Part shown: in pieces, positions 57,101-60,100 of the stretch
Layout: every line of letters starts with the position of its first letter
How positions within the stretch are numbered: the first letter of the stretch is position 1
The notes under the pieces: generated by a model
What the model was told of the DNA's origin: nothing
Databases searched by the model: none
What the model saw: only the letters and a program-made list of their open reading frames with translations
NCBI GenBank assembly: GCA_012934845.2
Contig: WNNJ02000818.1
Coordinates: 62,001 to 126,000, forward strand
DNA: 64,000 nucleotides
From: Pomphorhynchus laevis
Taxonomy: Eukaryota > Acanthocephala > Palaeacanthocephala > Echinorhynchida > Pomphorhynchidae
Direction: 5' to 3'
Program-made: the position numbers and the translations under genes

Positions 57101-60100
57101 ACGATCGCCTGGCACAGTTTGGGTTGAAACTGAACAGAGCCAAAACAGAGTACATGACGACGAACCAGAACGAAGATGTAAGCATATCAGTTAATGGCGT
57201 GCTTCTGCCAAAGACAACTGCGTTCAAATATCTGGGATCAGTCATCTCCAGCACAGGAGGAGTGGCAAAAGACGTCACCACTCGCATCAACGCAAGCTGG
57301 ACAAAATGGAGAGCAGCCACTGGAGTTTTGTGCGACAAACGCATGCCAGACAAACTCAAATCGAAGTTCTACAGAAGCGTAATACGGCCTGTAGCAATGT
57401 ACGGTGCTGAGTGCTGGGCAATGACAGCAGAAGCAGAACGTAAGCTTGGATGCATGGAAACCAAAATGCTAAGGTGGATCGCAGGAAAGACTCGCCTAGA
57501 TCATATCCGTAACGAAGACATCCGCAAGCGATTTGGCGTAGCACCCATAGCAGACAAACTGAGAGAATCAAGGCTGCGATGGTATGGACATGTAATGAGG
57601 GCAGACGTGAACACATTAGCGCAGGCACCATTTCAAATCGAGGTCGACGGAAAGAGACCAATAGGAAGACCACAGAAAAGATGGATGGATACCCTTCTTA
57701 AGGACATGCAAATGGTCGGACTCACGCCCAAAGACGTAGCAAAGAAGGCATTTTGGCGTCAACGATCGTGGCAAGCGGACCCCGTCATACGGGATAAACG
57801 CTAAGAAGAAGAAGAAGAATTATTAACATTTATTGTACGATTATAGTATTTTGTGTTACAATAACTGTCTATTATACAACTTAGCATATAATAGTCGTTA
57901 ATTAATTTTTGATTTATTGAAGATATGATATCTTTAGAAAAACTTCTTATATTTACATAAAGATCTTTTAGCTTATTATCTCTTAAAAGTTGTTTTAATA
58001 TTTCTAATTGTTCATTTATATACATATCTTTTTTAATATTTTTAACTCTATTTTTCTTATTCCTTTTATCACCATGACTTCTTGGTTTGCGTTTAACCGG
58101 ATTATTATAATATAGTTGTTTATTATGTATTATACTACTTCTGCCAATTCCTTGTACCACGTCATTCAATCCTAATGGGTACATGGAATTAAGCGTTTTA
58201 ATCCAAAAATCTTCTTTTTCTAATAGTTTTTGATTTAATATTGATATGTTTTCTTCGATAATATGTTCTAAAATAAATAATTTACAGTTTTTAATATCAT
58301 GTCCTATTAATCTCATATGTTTATGAAATATAGTTTTACTATTATGCTGTATATTATATATGTGTTGCCTAAACCTAGTTTTTAACATTTGATATGTTTT
58401 TCCTTATATATTGCAATCCACATGTACATTGTATTAGATACACTACACCTACTTACAATACAATTATTATTATTTATAACATCACAAACTATACAATTTT
58501 TTCTGTTACATTTAAAAGATCTAAAATTGAAATCATTAGTACTTACGTATTTTTCCAATATGGTTGAGTACATGTAACTTTTAAGTCATAATTTTTAACG
58601 TTGCTTTTTCGGTGTCGCCACCTAGTTTAGTTGACTCAGACTAAACTTACAACGGGCCATCCAGCAGCATCTGACAGGGGGCTGCCCTGCTTAAGGCGGT
58701 TGCAGGCTGGAACAAGATCTATAAAGATCTACCACCTTCACTCCACGCGCTACGTGACCTGGCTGTTGGTCATTACCTGGTCTCTTAAACATGATCACGT
58801 GAAGCAGTTTACATTTTAAAGTGTAAACACCTTGGGATGCAAACTTCTCCCTTTTTTAGAAACTAATAATTCATCAAACTTGTTTGAAAATAAGAAAAAA
58901 TAAGAGTAAAGTCGTAACCAATAATACATAGTTTCAGTATTTCTGACAGAGGTCAAATTTCATCAGAGGAAATACGTCAGATTATATCAGAGAAAATACG
59001 TCAGCGCGTAATTGGCTACGCTTCTATGCTGGTTCGAGAAATATGGGACAAAACCGTTTTACATAGCTGTTCTTCCTGAAGACCTCTAATCTTTATTCTG
59101 ATACATGTTATATTGTCTATATATTTATTTATATTGTCAAGGAATATCAATTCCTTGTCATTGCTTGTTTTAACCTGTTTCATTAAAACTTTTCATAATA
59201 GTTGATGCAGTGGTAATGCAACAGCTTGGGTTGAGAAATAGGGGCCGAAACCTGATAGCATAGCAGTTCCTCTTGATGACCTCTAATTCTTATTCTGATA
59301 CATCGTCTATTATTTATTAGTTAATTCATAAAAAATATTTAAACTTTTATTTTATATTTTAATTTTAAATTTTAACTGTATATTAGTTATATAATATATT
59401 GAATAAAATTATTTAATTATTTATAATTATTTATTTATTATTTTATTATGTTATTTATATAACATATTATAATATATTACTATATTTAATCTATAAATAA
59501 TTTAATATACGTAGACACAGTTACCTGATCTGATTTGATTTCACTTTTTACACAATTTTAACTCTGAATATTGAATCGCTGTACAGGATATAAAATTTAT
59601 AAATCAACACAATGTTATAAAAAATAAATTTAAACTATTAAACAAAAAATCAGAGGAAATATCAACATGAATTTGGCATGCTAATGACGTCATTAGTATC
59701 ATTAGCATGTTGTATCGAGGGACAGGATCTGAAACATGATAACATCACAGTTTCTCTTAATGACTTTTAATCTTTATTCCTATAATATATTTTCAGATAC
59801 TTGCAAAAGTCTATTACAGAAATCTATTTACTCTATCAAGCTGATAGAAGTTTGAGGATACTATATCCGTATTAAGAATATCGTATAATATATTATAAGT
59901 TCAAACTCTATTTTGAAATGTCGCCTTGCGTCGTCGAATGAAGATTTCGCAAATTGTGCAGTAAATTATATAGCGCTAAAATTTTGTAAATATGAGATTT
60001 GAATATTTATCTACCAGCGAGCATTAATTTAAAGTATTTGTATGAATTTGAAAGTAGAAGAATAACATTTAAACCAATTATAATGATGGTATGTCTAAGA

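Larger units (their letters stand above)
52740..58690 (-). mobile_element. Naiad-like PLE copy 6, longest 5' end, split by two LINE insertions
   Basis: From high to low coordinates: leader (GGGCCATCCAGCAGCATCTG), Cys cluster [13 protein letters not shown] (58382-58573), GIY-YIG ([20 protein letters not shown], ...[15 protein letters not shown]) with a basic linker (57801-58388), the RTE insertion, linker remains (54300-54600), a B1 LINE insertion, then the RT N-terminal half (53078-53749: [27 protein letters not shown]) to about 52740 where the tandem array begins. Several breaks. It confirms the GIY-YIG-before-RT order of copy 1. Confidence 0.82.

Noticed and set aside
56149-57673. Minus-strand ORFs across the RTE element
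   Set aside because: Shadows of the long plus-strand ORF with its complete APE and RT motif sets.
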